Shown here: piece after piece, positions 37,787 to 48,300 of the stretch
Position numbering within the stretch: position 1 is the stretch's first letter
Layout: every line of letters begins with the position of its first letter
Assembly: GCA_007693595.1 (NCBI GenBank)
Contig: REDI01000039.1
Location: forward strand, 124,001-188,000
DNA from: Deltaproteobacteria bacterium
Lineage (GTDB): Bacteria > Myxococcota_A > UBA796 > GCA-2862545
Length of the DNA stretch: 64,000 bases
Direction: 5' to 3'
Translations under genes and position numbers: made by a program
The notes under the pieces: model-generated
What the model was told of the DNA's origin: nothing
Databases searched by the model: none
The model's input: the letters and a program-made list of their open reading frames with translations, nothing else

Positions 37787-38482
37787 ATGGACAAAGTGGT
37801 GGCGTCGGCGGCCGAGGCGGTCGCCGACCTTTTTGACGGCGCGGTGCTGATGGCTGGAGGCTTCGGCCTCTGTGGCATCCCTTCGAGCCTGATCGCGGCG
37901 GTCCGCGACCACGGAGCGCGCGACCTGACCTTCATCTCGAACAACGCCGGGGTTGACCAGGCGGGCTTGGGGATCCTCCTTCAGTCGCGGCAGGTCAAGA
38001 AGATGCTCTCGTCTTACGTCGGCGAGAATAAAGAGTTTGAGCGACAGTTTCTCTCGGGAGAGCTCGAGGTCGAGCTCGTGCCTCAGGGCACCCTGGCTGA
38101 GCGGATCCGAGCGGGTGGTGCGGGGATTCCCGCCTTCTACACCCCCACGGGCTACGGCACCCGTGTCGCCGAAGGCAAGGATGTGCGCTACTTCAACGGG
38201 CGCCCCTTCATTCTCGAGGAGGCCCTGAAGGCGGACTTTGCGCTGGTCAAGGCCTATAGAGCCGACCGGGCGGGTAACCTCGTCTTCCGAAAGACAGCCC
38301 GCAACTTCAATCCGATCATGGCGACCGCAGCCAAGATCACGATCGCCGAGGTCGAAGAGATCGTCGAGGTTGGGGAGCTGGATCCCGACTCCGTCCATAC
38401 CTCGGGCGTCTTTGTGCAGCGAGTTATCCTCGCCACCCAGACGCACAAGCACATCGAGCAACGCACCACGCGGGAGGCCTGA
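37787..38482 (+). CDS. 3-oxoacid CoA-transferase, subunit A
   Basis: The alpha subunit of a family I CoA-transferase (succinyl-CoA:3-ketoacid or acetoacetyl-CoA type). The 231-residue product has [35 protein letters not shown] and the [20 protein letters not shown] block, all typical. GGAGGAGCC precedes the ATG. The B subunit begins 1 base after the stop. The substrate (acetoacetate, or another oxoacid) is inferred from family. Confidence 0.9.
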   Translation: MDKVVASAAEAVADLFDGAVLMAGGFGLCGIPSSLIAAVRDHGARDLTFISNNAGVDQAGLGILLQSRQVKKMLSSYVGENKEFERQFLSGELEVELVPQGTLAERIRAGGAGIPAFYTPTGYGTRVAEGKDVRYFNGRPFILEEALKADFALVKAYRADRAGNLVFRKTARNFNPIMATAAKITIAEVEEIVEVGELDPDSVHTSGVFVQRVILATQTHKHIEQRTTREA

Positions 38483-38483
38483 G

Positions 38484-39128
<645 letters not shown>

Positions 39129-39150
39129 CTTGCCGCGGGGGTCAGGCCTC

Positions 39151-39196
39151 GCCCCGAGGACTCTCGGTGCTTCACGTGCCCGAAGAGTCCTGGGGC
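39151..39196. terminator. long hairpin between convergent scoB-type gene and rplC
   Basis: Nested inverted repeats occupy the 116-base gap: GCCCC/GGGGC (39151-39155 with 39192-39196) around GGACTCT/AGAGTCC (39158-39164 with 39184-39190). An outer pair, GGGTCAGG-type near 39139 and CCTGACCC near 39232, can extend it. It probably stops transcription from both sides. Confidence 0.6.
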
Positions 39197-39244
39197 GATC
39201 TTGAGGAGAGAGGCCCGTGGTTCATCACGGACCTGACCCAGCCT

Positions 39245-39904
39245 CTACTTCGTGCTCTTGACGGCGTCGCGCAGGATGACCAAGCCGCCGTTGGGGCCGG
39301 GTACGCCGCCGCGAACCATGATCAGGTTGCGCTCTTCGTCGATCCGCTCGACCGCGAGGTTCTGCACGGTGGTCTTTACGTTGCCCATGTGACCTGGCAT
39401 CTTCTTGCCCTTGAGGACCATGCCAGGGGTCAGGCGGGTGCCGATGGAGCCCCCATGACGGAAGAACTCGTGGGTACCGTGAGTACGGATAAACCCGGCG
39501 AAGTGGTAGCGCTTCATGACGCCCGCGAAGCCGCGGCCCTTGCTCGTGCCGGTGACGTCGACCCGCTGGCCGACCTCGAAGATGTCGCTGACCTTGAGGG
39601 TCTGCCCGCGCTCGACAGAGGAAGCCTTGTCCTTCGAGACGCGGATCTCTTTGACGGCGCGCTTGACGCTGACCCCCGCCTTGTCGAAGTGACCCTTCTC
39701 GGGCTTGTTGATTCGATGCTCTTTCTGGTCGCCAAAGCCGAGCTGCACCGCATTGTAGCCGTCGCTGCCGTCTTCGGTCTTGACCTGGAGCACGGGGCAG
39801 GGCCCCGCCTCGATGAGGGTAACGGCGACCACTTCGCCGTCGTCGCGGAAGAACTGAGTCATGCCGAGCTTGCGGCCGAGCAGTCCCATCGATTCATTTG
39901 CCAT
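39245..39904 (-). CDS. rplC: 50S ribosomal protein L3, displaced from the S10 block
   Basis: L3 is an assembly-initiator protein close to the peptidyl-transferase centre. Starting at 39904 (GAGGT 5 bases upstream) gives 219 residues: SMGLLGRKLGMTQFFRDDGE, GTSKGRGFAGVMKRYHFAG, the tip loop GGSIGTRLTPGMVLKGKKMP and GHMGNVKTTVQNL. It is complete and intact. It is monocistronic and opposite in strand to the r-protein block, whose expected rplC slot between rpsJ and rplD is only 18 bases. A longer upstream reading frame is not conserved. Confidence 0.96.
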   Translation of the reverse strand: MANESMGLLGRKLGMTQFFRDDGEVVAVTLIEAGPCPVLQVKTEDGSDGYNAVQLGFGDQKEHRINKPEKGHFDKAGVSVKRAVKEIRVSKDKASSVERGQTLKVSDIFEVGQRVDVTGTSKGRGFAGVMKRYHFAGFIRTHGTHEFFRHGGSIGTRLTPGMVLKGKKMPGHMGNVKTTVQNLAVERIDEERNLIMVRGGVPGPNGGLVILRDAVKSTK

Positions 39905-40230
39905 GTGGACCTCGCATAGGACGACCTCGTGGGACGTCGTACGGGTAGGGGTGAGGCCGGGCGACCCGAAGGGGGGACCGGCTGTGGAGAGACGCCGCGT
40001 CGTAGCGCGCCGCTGGGGGAGAAGCAAGGGCATCCGATGATGCGGTACGGCTGCGGGGCGTGGTCGCCGTCGTTCCTGTCTGCGAGTCCAGGGCCAACGC
40101 GCTGGAGGAGCAGGAGCCGCTGGATGGTGGCGTCTTGGATGGCAGGACGCAGAGTGTACCGGGGTGCGGAAGCGACCGAGGGGAGGGATCGCGGGGTCCG
40201 TCGGGCGACGGGAGCTCGCCCGTCTGAGGG
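39905..40230. other. 326-base gap upstream of rplC: no gene, weak hairpin near the 3' end
   Basis: I see no coding region in either strand. It should contain the rplC promoter and leader (minus strand), but no clear -35/-10 pair stands out. A 6-bp hairpin at 40207-40224 (GACGGG/CCCGTC) lies 6 bases after the beta-barrel gene stop on the minus strand and may end the envelope cluster transcript; it has no T tract. Confidence 0.45.
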
Positions 40231-40977
40231 CTAGAAGGTGTACTTCATGAAGCCGGTGGCGTTGAACCCGAAGTCGAAGCCGATGGCGTAGGTGAAGTCG
40301 GTGTCGATGCCGATCGAGAAGTGAGACAGCTTGGTGTAGTACTCGACCGTGGGTCCCGCGAACAAAGGAAAGTGTGGGGTGCGGTGAACATCGGGGTTAT
40401 TTCCGCCCCAGGCGGGTACCACGGTGTTGTCCCAGCTACCCTTCTCGACCAAGAGGGGCGTGAACATGACGCCAGCGCCAACCTGGAACCCAAGCCCCAA
40501 GCGGCGGGTCGGGTAGGCGGCGAATCGGTAGGACGCGAGCAAGGAGAAGGTTCGTGTGTCGCCCTGAATGTTGCGGTTGGGCGGCACGCCGTTGAGCGCC
40601 TGCACGTCGTAGGGCATGCCGTTGTGCACGCCCTGCTGGAAGGTGAACTGGTAGGACATGCTGCGGTTCGGCTCGTCGACGAAGTCGTTGCCGACCGAGA
40701 AGGCGACCAGCGAGCCCATCTGGAGCAGACCCCCGCCGAAGCGCCCGACCCAGTCCGCCACCCCACCGTTGGCCTTGAAATACCACCCGCGCTCGATCTC
40801 ACGGATGATCTCGTCGTCGGAGAGGACGGGCGAGCGCTCTTCCTTGGTCTTCTTCTTCTTCTTGTCTTTCTTGCCGGAGTCGGAGTCGAGATCCTCGATG
40901 TCGACGGCAAGGGCCGCGGTGTTGCCCAAGAGGGGCGCGGCCAAGCTGAGGGAGAGCAGGAGGCAGAAGCGCTGCAT
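40231..40977 (-). CDS. outer-membrane beta-barrel protein (GltH/NfsH or CglE-like), last gene of the envelope cluster
   Basis: The 248-residue product has a signal peptide (QRFCLLLSLSLAAPLLGNTA) and a charged linker with a lysine run (about residues 36-47). The rest shows alternating hydrophobic strands, ending in an aromatic-terminated strand (ATGFMKYTF), the usual signal for outer-membrane insertion. Position 8 of 8 in the cluster corresponds to the H barrel of Myxococcus Glt/Nfs. The assignment rests on order and architecture. Confidence 0.65.
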   Translation of the reverse strand: MQRFCLLLSLSLAAPLLGNTAALAVDIEDLDSDSGKKDKKKKKTKEERSPVLSDDEIIREIERGWYFKANGGVADWVGRFGGGLLQMGSLVAFSVGNDFVDEPNRSMSYQFTFQQGVHNGMPYDVQALNGVPPNRNIQGDTRTFSLLASYRFAAYPTRRLGLGFQVGAGVMFTPLLVEKGSWDNTVVPAWGGNNPDVHRTPHFPLFAGPTVEYYTKLSHFSIGIDTDFTYAIGFDFGFNATGFMKYTF

Positions 40978-41240
40978 CGACCATTCCTCGAGAAGAAGAA
41001 GTGAGAGGGGTGGACCGAGGTGGAGCCCGAGGTCCCGCGGGGTGTACCACGTCTAGGGTTGGCCCGAAAGCGAAAAAGGTGACAAGCTCGTCTGAGTCGT
41101 CGCGAACCGAGGATACCGCGCGTCAAGATTGTGTCGGTCAGGCACCCCGGGATGAGCTCCCGCGGGAGGGCGCCGACCAAGGGAACGGCCCCCACCAAGT
41201 CTATCGGTGAGGGCCTCGCTCGCTCGGCGACGCGGGACGA

Positions 41241-43274
41241 TCAGCCCGCGGTGAAGATGAAGGGGTAGCTGACGATGACGATGCCGCCGCCCTTGGGCTC
41301 GGGGAACTGCATGTTCATGAAGCGGCTGACCACGCAGTTCTCGACCGTGGGGGTGTTGAGCGTGGTCGACTTGGTGTTCGCTGACGAGACCGATCCATCT
41401 TTGGCGATGACGAACTTGATGACCAGCTTGCCCTGCAAGGAGGGGTTCTTGGTGAGCTCGCGCTGGTAGCAGTAGCGGATCTGGTTCATGTGGCGCTTGA
41501 TGACCGCATCGATGAGGGCGCGGTCGAGCGCTCCGAGGATGATGGGATCTCCACCGACAGCACCGATGTTGCCTTCGCCCTTCGCGCCGAAGTCACCGCC
41601 GCCGCGACCGTAGCCCGAGGCGCCGGAGCCCACGCCCTTGGTACCGAGTCCACCGAGGCCATCGGCCGAACCTCCGCCACCGAGCCCCGAGCCACGCGAG
41701 CCGAGGCCGCCTGAGCCGACCTGCGTGCCCTTGGCCCCGATGAGGCCACCGATCCCGCCCAGCATCTCGGCGTCGACGCCGCCGCCAAAGCCGTCCATCA
41801 TGCCGCCGTCGCGGAGGGCGCCAAGGACGCCCGCGTCTTCGGCGATCTGCTTGTCGAGTTGGGCCTTCTGGATCTCAACCTTGTTGCCCTTGGCCTTCTC
41901 CATCTTGGCGTCTTTCTTGCCGACCTTGCCCTCTTCGCGCTTGGCCTTGGCCCCTTCGCCCGCGTCAGGGTTGGCCTGAGGCTTCTTGTCTTGCTTCTCT
42001 TCGCGCTTTTCTTGCTTCTCGAGCAGCATGTCGATGAAGCGATCATCGAGGTCCTTGAAGCTGGTCTCGGGGGGGGAGGGCAGGAAGAGCACCAGCAGAA
42101 GGAAGAGCATCCCGATGAAGGCGAAGAGCGACAGGATCCCCAAGAAGAAGGCTTCGGCGATCAGGGTCAGGATCATCAGGGTCAGGAAGCCGGCACCGAC
42201 CTTGCGGCTCGGGTAGGTCTGCTGCGCGACGAAGATGGTCTCGTTGGCCTCGATCAACAGCTTCATGTCGTCTTCGAGGGGGATGTTCAGCCCGCCGTCG
42301 CCGGACTTCTCGGCCTTGCCTTGGGCGACCAGGTCGTCGAAGCTGAGCTTGTCATCGCCGATGAGCGCGAAGCCGCCCCAGTTCTTGGCGATCCGAGCGA
42401 CGTGTTTCCCACCCTTATTGACGAAGAGGTCGTACTCATCACCGGATGGAAGCGCCGTCTCGGGGATGTAGAAGTCGTTCTTGTACCGGGTCGAGACCTC
42501 GGACCATAGCGGAGGCGTAAAAGGCAAAATCATGGCCAGTGGGGCGGGGACCCACGCCAGCTCAATGCCGATAAAGCTCCAGCGGTAGCCGCTCTTCGAG
42601 CCGATGTTCACGGAGCGGCTATTGCTGCGGTAGTGCTTCGTGTCGAGGACGATGTTGTCCCAGACTTGGTGGACCTCGAGCACCTTGGGACGGTTCCGGT
42701 TCTCACCCGCGGCGCTGCTGGAGCTACCTCCGCGCAACACGAAGGTGAGCACGTCTTCGGTGCGGACCTCGGTCTCGTCGGCGCGGTCCTCGCTGGGCGC
42801 GGCCGGTGTCGGGGCGTTGCCGACGCCAGGATCGGTGCTCGCGACGTCGATGCTCCCTGGATCCGTAGGATCGTCAACCATCTCGCCTGCTGCCGCTGCG
42901 GCGAGCAGCTCCTGTGGCATGGTCATGACGTGGGTCGCTTCTTCGTCGTCGTCGAAGGTCGTGGGCTCGAAACGGACCACGACGCGGAGCTCGCCAAGCG
43001 TGAAGGCGTCGCCTGGGCGGACCTCGGCGTTGGTGATCTTCTCGCCGTCCTTCAAGACGCCGCCCTCGACGCCCAGGTCGAGGATGTGCACGGTGCCGTC
43101 ATCTTCGATGTTGAAGACGGCGTGGAGCTCGGCGAGGGAGGGGTCGTCGACGGCGAGGAGCGCGTCGGAGCCGCTCCCGATGGTGACGCTCTCTTCGCGA
43201 AACTCTCCAGTCTTGAGGAGGGTGTCGCCTCGGTAGACTTCGAAGCTGAGCGCTGGACGATCGTTACTGGCCAT
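41241..43274 (-). CDS. FHA domain - transmembrane - AgmX/PglI C-terminal domain protein (GltG/NfsG-like)
   Basis: The 677-residue inner-membrane protein begins with an FHA domain (about 27-98; VTIGSGSDALLAVDDPSLAE), followed by an acidic Ala/Pro linker and a second folded region (about 195-350). Two closely spaced membrane segments follow (about 362-398), then a Lys/Glu coiled region (410-475), a glycine-rich stretch (487-577) and an AgmX/PglI/TonB-type domain (about 578-675; IRYCYQRELTKNPSLQGKLV, ending GGGIVIVSYPFIF). This matches PglI/GltG and NfsG, which link the cytoplasm to the cell envelope. The FHA domain would bind a phosphothreonine partner. Confidence 0.82.
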   Translation of the reverse strand: MASNDRPALSFEVYRGDTLLKTGEFREESVTIGSGSDALLAVDDPSLAELHAVFNIEDDGTVHILDLGVEGGVLKDGEKITNAEVRPGDAFTLGELRVVVRFEPTTFDDDEEATHVMTMPQELLAAAAAGEMVDDPTDPGSIDVASTDPGVGNAPTPAAPSEDRADETEVRTEDVLTFVLRGGSSSSAAGENRNRPKVLEVHQVWDNIVLDTKHYRSNSRSVNIGSKSGYRWSFIGIELAWVPAPLAMILPFTPPLWSEVSTRYKNDFYIPETALPSGDEYDLFVNKGGKHVARIAKNWGGFALIGDDKLSFDDLVAQGKAEKSGDGGLNIPLEDDMKLLIEANETIFVAQQTYPSRKVGAGFLTLMILTLIAEAFFLGILSLFAFIGMLFLLLVLFLPSPPETSFKDLDDRFIDMLLEKQEKREEKQDKKPQANPDAGEGAKAKREEGKVGKKDAKMEKAKGNKVEIQKAQLDKQIAEDAGVLGALRDGGMMDGFGGGVDAEMLGGIGGLIGAKGTQVGSGGLGSRGSGLGGGGSADGLGGLGTKGVGSGASGYGRGGGDFGAKGEGNIGAVGGDPIILGALDRALIDAVIKRHMNQIRYCYQRELTKNPSLQGKLVIKFVIAKDGSVSSANTKSTTLNTPTVENCVVSRFMNMQFPEPKGGGIVIVSYPFIFTAG

Positions 43275-43319
43275 ATCACTGGCCTCCGATGGGAGAGGGG
43301 AGGAGAGGGGGGAGGGGCC

Positions 43320-43586
43320 TTACTTGACCTCGTTGATCGACTCACGCATCTCGGGCTTGAAGTCGGTGCGGAGGCGGATCATGGGGTTGAACTGGGCCTT
43401 TTTACGGTCGACGAGGAGGGAGCCCGACGGCTTGACCAGCTCACCGGAGACGTCGACCCCTTCGAAGTCGATCTCGGTGCGCTCCTTGTACTTGACCTGA
43501 CGATCCCCATCGTCCTGCGCGAGGGCTGAGGTAGAGACCAGGGCGCCGAGGGCGAGGGCTGCGAGGGGGAGAGAGCGGCGAAGCAT
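43320..43586 (-). CDS. small secreted protein (CglF/GltF/NfsF position)
   Basis: The 88-residue product has a signal peptide (LRRSLPLAALALGALVSTSA, cleavage near LAQ) and a short mature part (EIDFEGVDVSGELVKPSGSL, then NPMIRLRTDFKPEMRESINE). I recall this type of sequence from proteins annotated CglF/GltF in myxobacteria, but that is memory and not a search. It lies 46 bases upstream of the FHA gene, in the F slot of the cluster. Confidence 0.65.
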   Translation of the reverse strand: MLRRSLPLAALALGALVSTSALAQDDGDRQVKYKERTEIDFEGVDVSGELVKPSGSLLVDRKKAQFNPMIRLRTDFKPEMRESINEVK

Positions 43587-43952
43587 GGGACCTCCGTTCG
43601 GTCGAGACGATGTGCTGACGGTTGGGTTCAGACGAGCACACGAGCCGCGGTAGTGTGCCCTCTTGAGGGCCTTCCTACAAGGCGCGGGGGGTCATGTTCC
43701 CGTCAACCCCTATGACACGGGCTCAGAGTCCTGGTTCCCCCGAAACGTCAAGGGGGTGCAAAGGAGAACCGCGCAGCTCAGGGCTTCGGGGATGGCTCCT
43801 CGCGTGCTCAGGAGCTCTGGCAGCCGAGCGAAGGTTCGAGCCGAACCCAGGTCGAAGCTCTCGGCAGACGACGGCGGCCGCGAACCCGAAGAGGGGGCGC
43901 GGCCGCAACCGTTGGGAAGTCTGAACGGGCTGGACTTGGGACGGTTCGCACC
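43587..43952. other. 366-base gap inside the envelope cluster: terminator-like hairpin, no gene
   Basis: No coding region is visible. A hairpin (43907-43946; AACCGT/ACGGTT outer and AAGTC/GACTT inner stems) starts a few bases after the stop of the TPR lipoprotein gene on the minus strand and may reduce read-through into the F-G-H genes. I found no convincing promoter for the downstream genes, although two TTGACG boxes (minus strand, near 43748 and 43698) lack a good -10 at the right spacing. Confidence 0.45.
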
Positions 43953-45386
43953 CTACTCGGGCGCCTCTCCCCCATCCTCGGCTTCAGCGGGATCTCCGCC
44001 GACGCAGACGTCGAGCATGCCGTTCGCCTCGTCTACGAAGGTCTTGAGATCGCCAGCCATCGACGGGTCATCCATGCTCATCTTGATCTGCTCGATGTAC
44101 ATGCCCGCCATCTCGACGACGTCGGCGTCGTCGCACTTGCTCAGGCGAGCCTCGGTCTTGTCGACCTCGCTCTTGAGCTCCGCGAGCAGGCGCTTGTTGC
44201 GCTCTTCGCGCTCCTTGCGCTCCCGCTCGGCGGCTGCGAGGGCTTCTTGGCGTTTGCGCTCCTCTTCCATGGAGGCCTGGATGCGTTGCTTGCGCTCATA
44301 GACTTCGTGGCTCGGGCTGAGCTCGCCGACGTGTGCCGCGATGAAGTCATCGAGGTATTTCTCGGCCGCCTTGAAGTTGCGGGTGTACTTCTCGTGGAGG
44401 GTACTCCCGTTGAAGTAAGCCGGCTGGAACTTGGGATCAGACTTGAGGATCTCGCGGTAGATCTTGTCGGCTCCGTCGAGATCCCCCGTGCCTCGCAGCG
44501 CGACGGCGAGGCCGAGCCGGGCGTCGCGGCTGGAGCTGTCGGTCTGGTTCGCAGCTCGGAAACTGCCGAGGGCCAAGTTATAATCCCCAGAGTCGAGCGC
44601 GATGAACCCGAGGTTCATGTTGGCTTCGAAGTTCTTGGGGTCGAGCTTGACCGCCTTCTGAAAGCGCTCGATCGCGCGCTCGGTGTCCTTCTGAAGAATG
44701 TAGGTCACGCCCATGTTATTGTAGATGCCGGGCTCTCCGTCGTTGAGCTCCAGTGCCTTCTCGTTGCACAGCTGCGCCATGCCCAAGCGGCCCTGAGCGA
44801 AGTACATCGAGGAGAGGGCGCGGTAGGCCCCTGCGTTCTCGGGGTCCTGCCGAAGGATCTCGCGAGCGTGCTGCTCGGCGTCTTCGTAGCGCTCCAGGTC
44901 GGTCAGAGCTTGCATGAGGTCGTAGCGGACGTCGACCCGCTCAGGGTTGGCGTCGACCAGCTTCTGGTAGATCTCGACCGCCTCTTCGGGCTTTTTGTTG
45001 GCACGGAGGATCCGGGTCAACGAGAAGATGGCCGCCTCGTAGTTCGGGTCGCCCTCGTAGGCGCGTCGGTAGTGCTTCTCGGCCCTTTGGAGGTCGCCGA
45101 TACGCTCTGCCGTCCAGCCCGCGTTGAACGAGGTCTTCGGGTTCGCCCGCAGCTCGGCGGAGCGGCTGAAGTGATCGTAGGCTTCGGCGTAGTCAATCTC
45201 GCCGGTCTTTGGATCGGGGGTCTTGAGGAAGCGAACGCCCTGCTGGAAGAGCGCGATCGGATCGCTGGCTTGCTCTTCGGTCAGGGCTTCGACCGCCGGC
45301 CCCTTCTTGCAGCCGGTCGACAGCGCGACGGGTGCAGCGAGGAGCGCGACGAGGAGTGGCAGGCGTAGGATCTTGGTCATGGTCAT
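43953..45386 (-). CDS. TPR lipoprotein (GltE/AglT or NfsE-like)
   Basis: The 477-residue product has a lipoprotein signal peptide (MTKILRLPLLVALLAAPVAL, then lipobox STGC with Lys at +2). About ten tetratricopeptide-like units follow (for example DLQRAEKHYRRAYEGDPNYE, and IERFQKAVKLDPKNFEANMN), then a Lys/Glu/Arg coiled region (about 370-420) and a C-terminal segment with two cysteines. GAGGGG lies 6 bases before the ATG at 45386, which is 8 bases after the upstream stop. It corresponds to the E component of the Myxococcus system. Confidence 0.78.
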   Translation of the reverse strand: MTMTKILRLPLLVALLAAPVALSTGCKKGPAVEALTEEQASDPIALFQQGVRFLKTPDPKTGEIDYAEAYDHFSRSAELRANPKTSFNAGWTAERIGDLQRAEKHYRRAYEGDPNYEAAIFSLTRILRANKKPEEAVEIYQKLVDANPERVDVRYDLMQALTDLERYEDAEQHAREILRQDPENAGAYRALSSMYFAQGRLGMAQLCNEKALELNDGEPGIYNNMGVTYILQKDTERAIERFQKAVKLDPKNFEANMNLGFIALDSGDYNLALGSFRAANQTDSSSRDARLGLAVALRGTGDLDGADKIYREILKSDPKFQPAYFNGSTLHEKYTRNFKAAEKYLDDFIAAHVGELSPSHEVYERKQRIQASMEEERKRQEALAAAERERKEREERNKRLLAELKSEVDKTEARLSKCDDADVVEMAGMYIEQIKMSMDDPSMAGDLKTFVDEANGMLDVCVGGDPAEAEDGGEAPE

Positions 45387-45394
45387 CGTGCCCC

Positions 45395-48300
45395 TCACAG
45401 CTCGGACTCGAAGTTGAAGGTGCGGGTCTTGGACGAGACGTAGTTGGGCTCGAGGATGGTCTCTTCGAGGCCGGGATAGTCGTCGGGGGCCAGGTCGCCG
45501 AGCCGGCGGGTCGCGAAGGCGGTGTCTTCGTTGTAGAGCGTGAGCTCGTAGGCCTTCTCAAGCGCGGCCTGGTAGAGTTGGATGGCGGCCTGGGTGCGCG
45601 GATAGGCTCGGTCCTGCATGCCCATGCGATAGATCTCGGCTTGATCTTGGGTCAGGTAGTAAGGGATGTCGCCTTCGAGCAGCGTATCTGCCATGTTTTC
45701 TTGGGCCTTGCCCAGCGAGACCAGGGCCGCCAGAGCCCATGGACCCGAGCCGGTCTTGATGATCTCTTTGAAGCTCTCTTCGACCTTCTTGATCTCGTCC
45801 TGCTTGGCCTTGAGCTGAGCCGTCATGTGGCGGTCTTCGGTTTTCCGGCCGCCACCCTTCTTCGACGTGATCTTGAGCCCGAGATACTTCTCGAGCGCGG
45901 GTTGCGCGAGGATGTACATCATCTCGGCGACGTGCTCGGTGTGCTCTCCGGGCTCTCCGCCCTTCTTGAGGAAGTCCTCGTACTCGTCGATAGTCTTCTT
46001 GTAGAGGGCGTGGGCCTCGCGGGTCTTGCCCTGACTCTCGAGGATCTTGCCGTGGTGAAGCTTGGCGAAGGTGAGGTACGGCATGGGCGTGTCTTTGGGC
46101 GCCTTGCTGTAGAACTGCACGTACTCATTGGCGGCCTTGGCCTTGTCGCCGCGGTCTTCGTAGATCCGCGCGATGGTGATCTTGACGTCGTTGATGCGGC
46201 CATCGTCGGATCGGCTCTTGGCCGCCTCGTCGAGGAAGAGACGGTAGTTGGCGATCGCCTTGTCGTGCTCATCGCCGGCCCGGCGGAACACTGCGGCCGA
46301 GTAGATCGCGTCTAGGGCCAGATCGGTCATCTGGCTTGCCTTCTCGGCGTCGTCCTTGGCGACTTTGTCGCGCTCCTTGGGGTAGAGCGAGAACAGCTTC
46401 TCGTAGAAGAAGGCGGACTGATCGAAGGCTGCGACGTTCTCGTAGGCGAAGCCGAGCGCTTCGATGGTCTTATAGTAGTACTTGGTCTTGTCACCGAACT
46501 TCGGATCATCCACGAGGATGTGCCGAATGCGCATGGCGTCGGTGTGTCGCTTGACCTCGCTGTAGTAGACCGCCGCATTGTTCAAGGCCGTAGCGAGCAC
46601 GTCGGTCTCGGCATTGTCCTTGAACTCCTCGTAGAAGGCCACATAGGCGTCGGCAGCCTTGGACTTGTCGTTGTCGCTCTTGAGGTTCTCGGCGATGAGT
46701 TGGAAGCTCGCACGCTGGTAGATATTGTAGACGTCGTTCTTGAACTTTCTGGATCCAAGGCCCTCTTGGTCGTAGTAGAACTTGGCGTTCTTTTTGAGGT
46801 TCGCGTAGTCTTCGCGGATCGCGAAGCTGTCGAGGATCAGGTTGGCCGCTTGCTCGGCTTCGCGGGACTTGGGATCCATCTTGATGACGAGGTTGAACTG
46901 CTCGGCCGCCTCGGCGAATCGGTACTTATTGTAGAGCAGATAGCCCGACTTATAGATCGCGTTCTTGGTCTTCTGCGTGCCAGGGTAGAGCTTGGCGAAC
47001 TGGGCGCAGGCGTCGATCAGCTTCTGCTCGTTGGCGGTGAGCTCCATGGGCTGCACATCTTTGTCGACCTTACCCTTCGCGCGGGAGGTCTCGGATCCAC
47101 CGTCGGCCTTGATGAGTTCCTCGGCGGCGAAGATCGCGGACTCGGCGCAGAACCGGCTGTGCTTGCCGTTGGGGTCGAGCTGCACAACCTTCATGTACTG
47201 TTCGTAGGCCTCTGCGAAGTTCTTGAGCTTGTAGAGCAGCTCGCCAAAGGCATATCGCACGTCGTAGGTGTGCTTGTTGTCGGGGAACTCATCGAGATAG
47301 ACGCGGTAGGCTTTCTCGGCCAAGTTGTAGGCCTCAAGGCCTTCCTTGTGAGGCCCGAGCTTGCGCGCCTCGTTGTGGTACTCGACCGCCACCTGACGCA
47401 GGTTCTTCTCGATCGCGCTCTGGGCATCCTTGACCGCTTCTTGGTTCGAGGCGTTTGCCCGCGCCCAGGCCGATTTGCTGCCGTAGGTCTTCCGGAGCTT
47501 CTCGATCTCTTCGAAGGTCACTTGGCGCTTGCCCATCTTCTTGGCGGCCTTGATGATCTCGGACTGATACTCAGGGTTGTCGGGTGCCTGCGGGTTCTCG
47601 GTGATGAGGCGACGGTAGGTGTGGATGGTCTGCTCGAACTTGCCCTGTTCGAAATACATGCTCGCGAGCTGCTTGAGCATCGCGCGGATGAGGTCGTCTT
47701 TTCCGAGCTTCTTGAAGTAGTCGTAGGCCTCGTTCATCTCGCCCGCGTCGGCGAAGAACCGAACGAGGTCCCGCAGGGCTTCATCTTGAAGCTGGATCGC
47801 CTTGCCTTCCTGGCCTTGGGTCTGGGTGTAGGCGACGACCGACTTCATGGTACGGATGGCGTTGTCGTATTCGCCGACGTTGAAGTAACACCACGCGAGC
47901 TTGTAGAGCGCGAAGCTGTACTTGGGGCTGTCGCGGAAGGAGGCGGCCCGCTTGTAGGCTTGTAGCGCCTTGTAGGCGTTGTTGTCGTCGAAGTAGTACT
48001 CACCGATGTTGACGTAGGTGTCGGGGACGTAGCTGGACTCCGGGTACTGCTTGACCAGCTTGATGAACTGTTGGACAGCATCACTGCGCCGGCCGGTGTC
48101 TTGGAGGGCCATGCCCAGGTAGAAGGTGGCCTCGTCGGCACGACGGTAGCGTGGATAATTCCTTAGGATCTGCTCGTAGAGTCGGATAGAGCGCTGCTGC
48201 CAGTCCGCGGAGCCCGAAGTGTCGGGGCCCTTGTCGAACATGGCTTGATCGTCGCACCGCTCGTCTTGCTGGCAGGCCTGCCACTTCTCGTCGAAGATCT

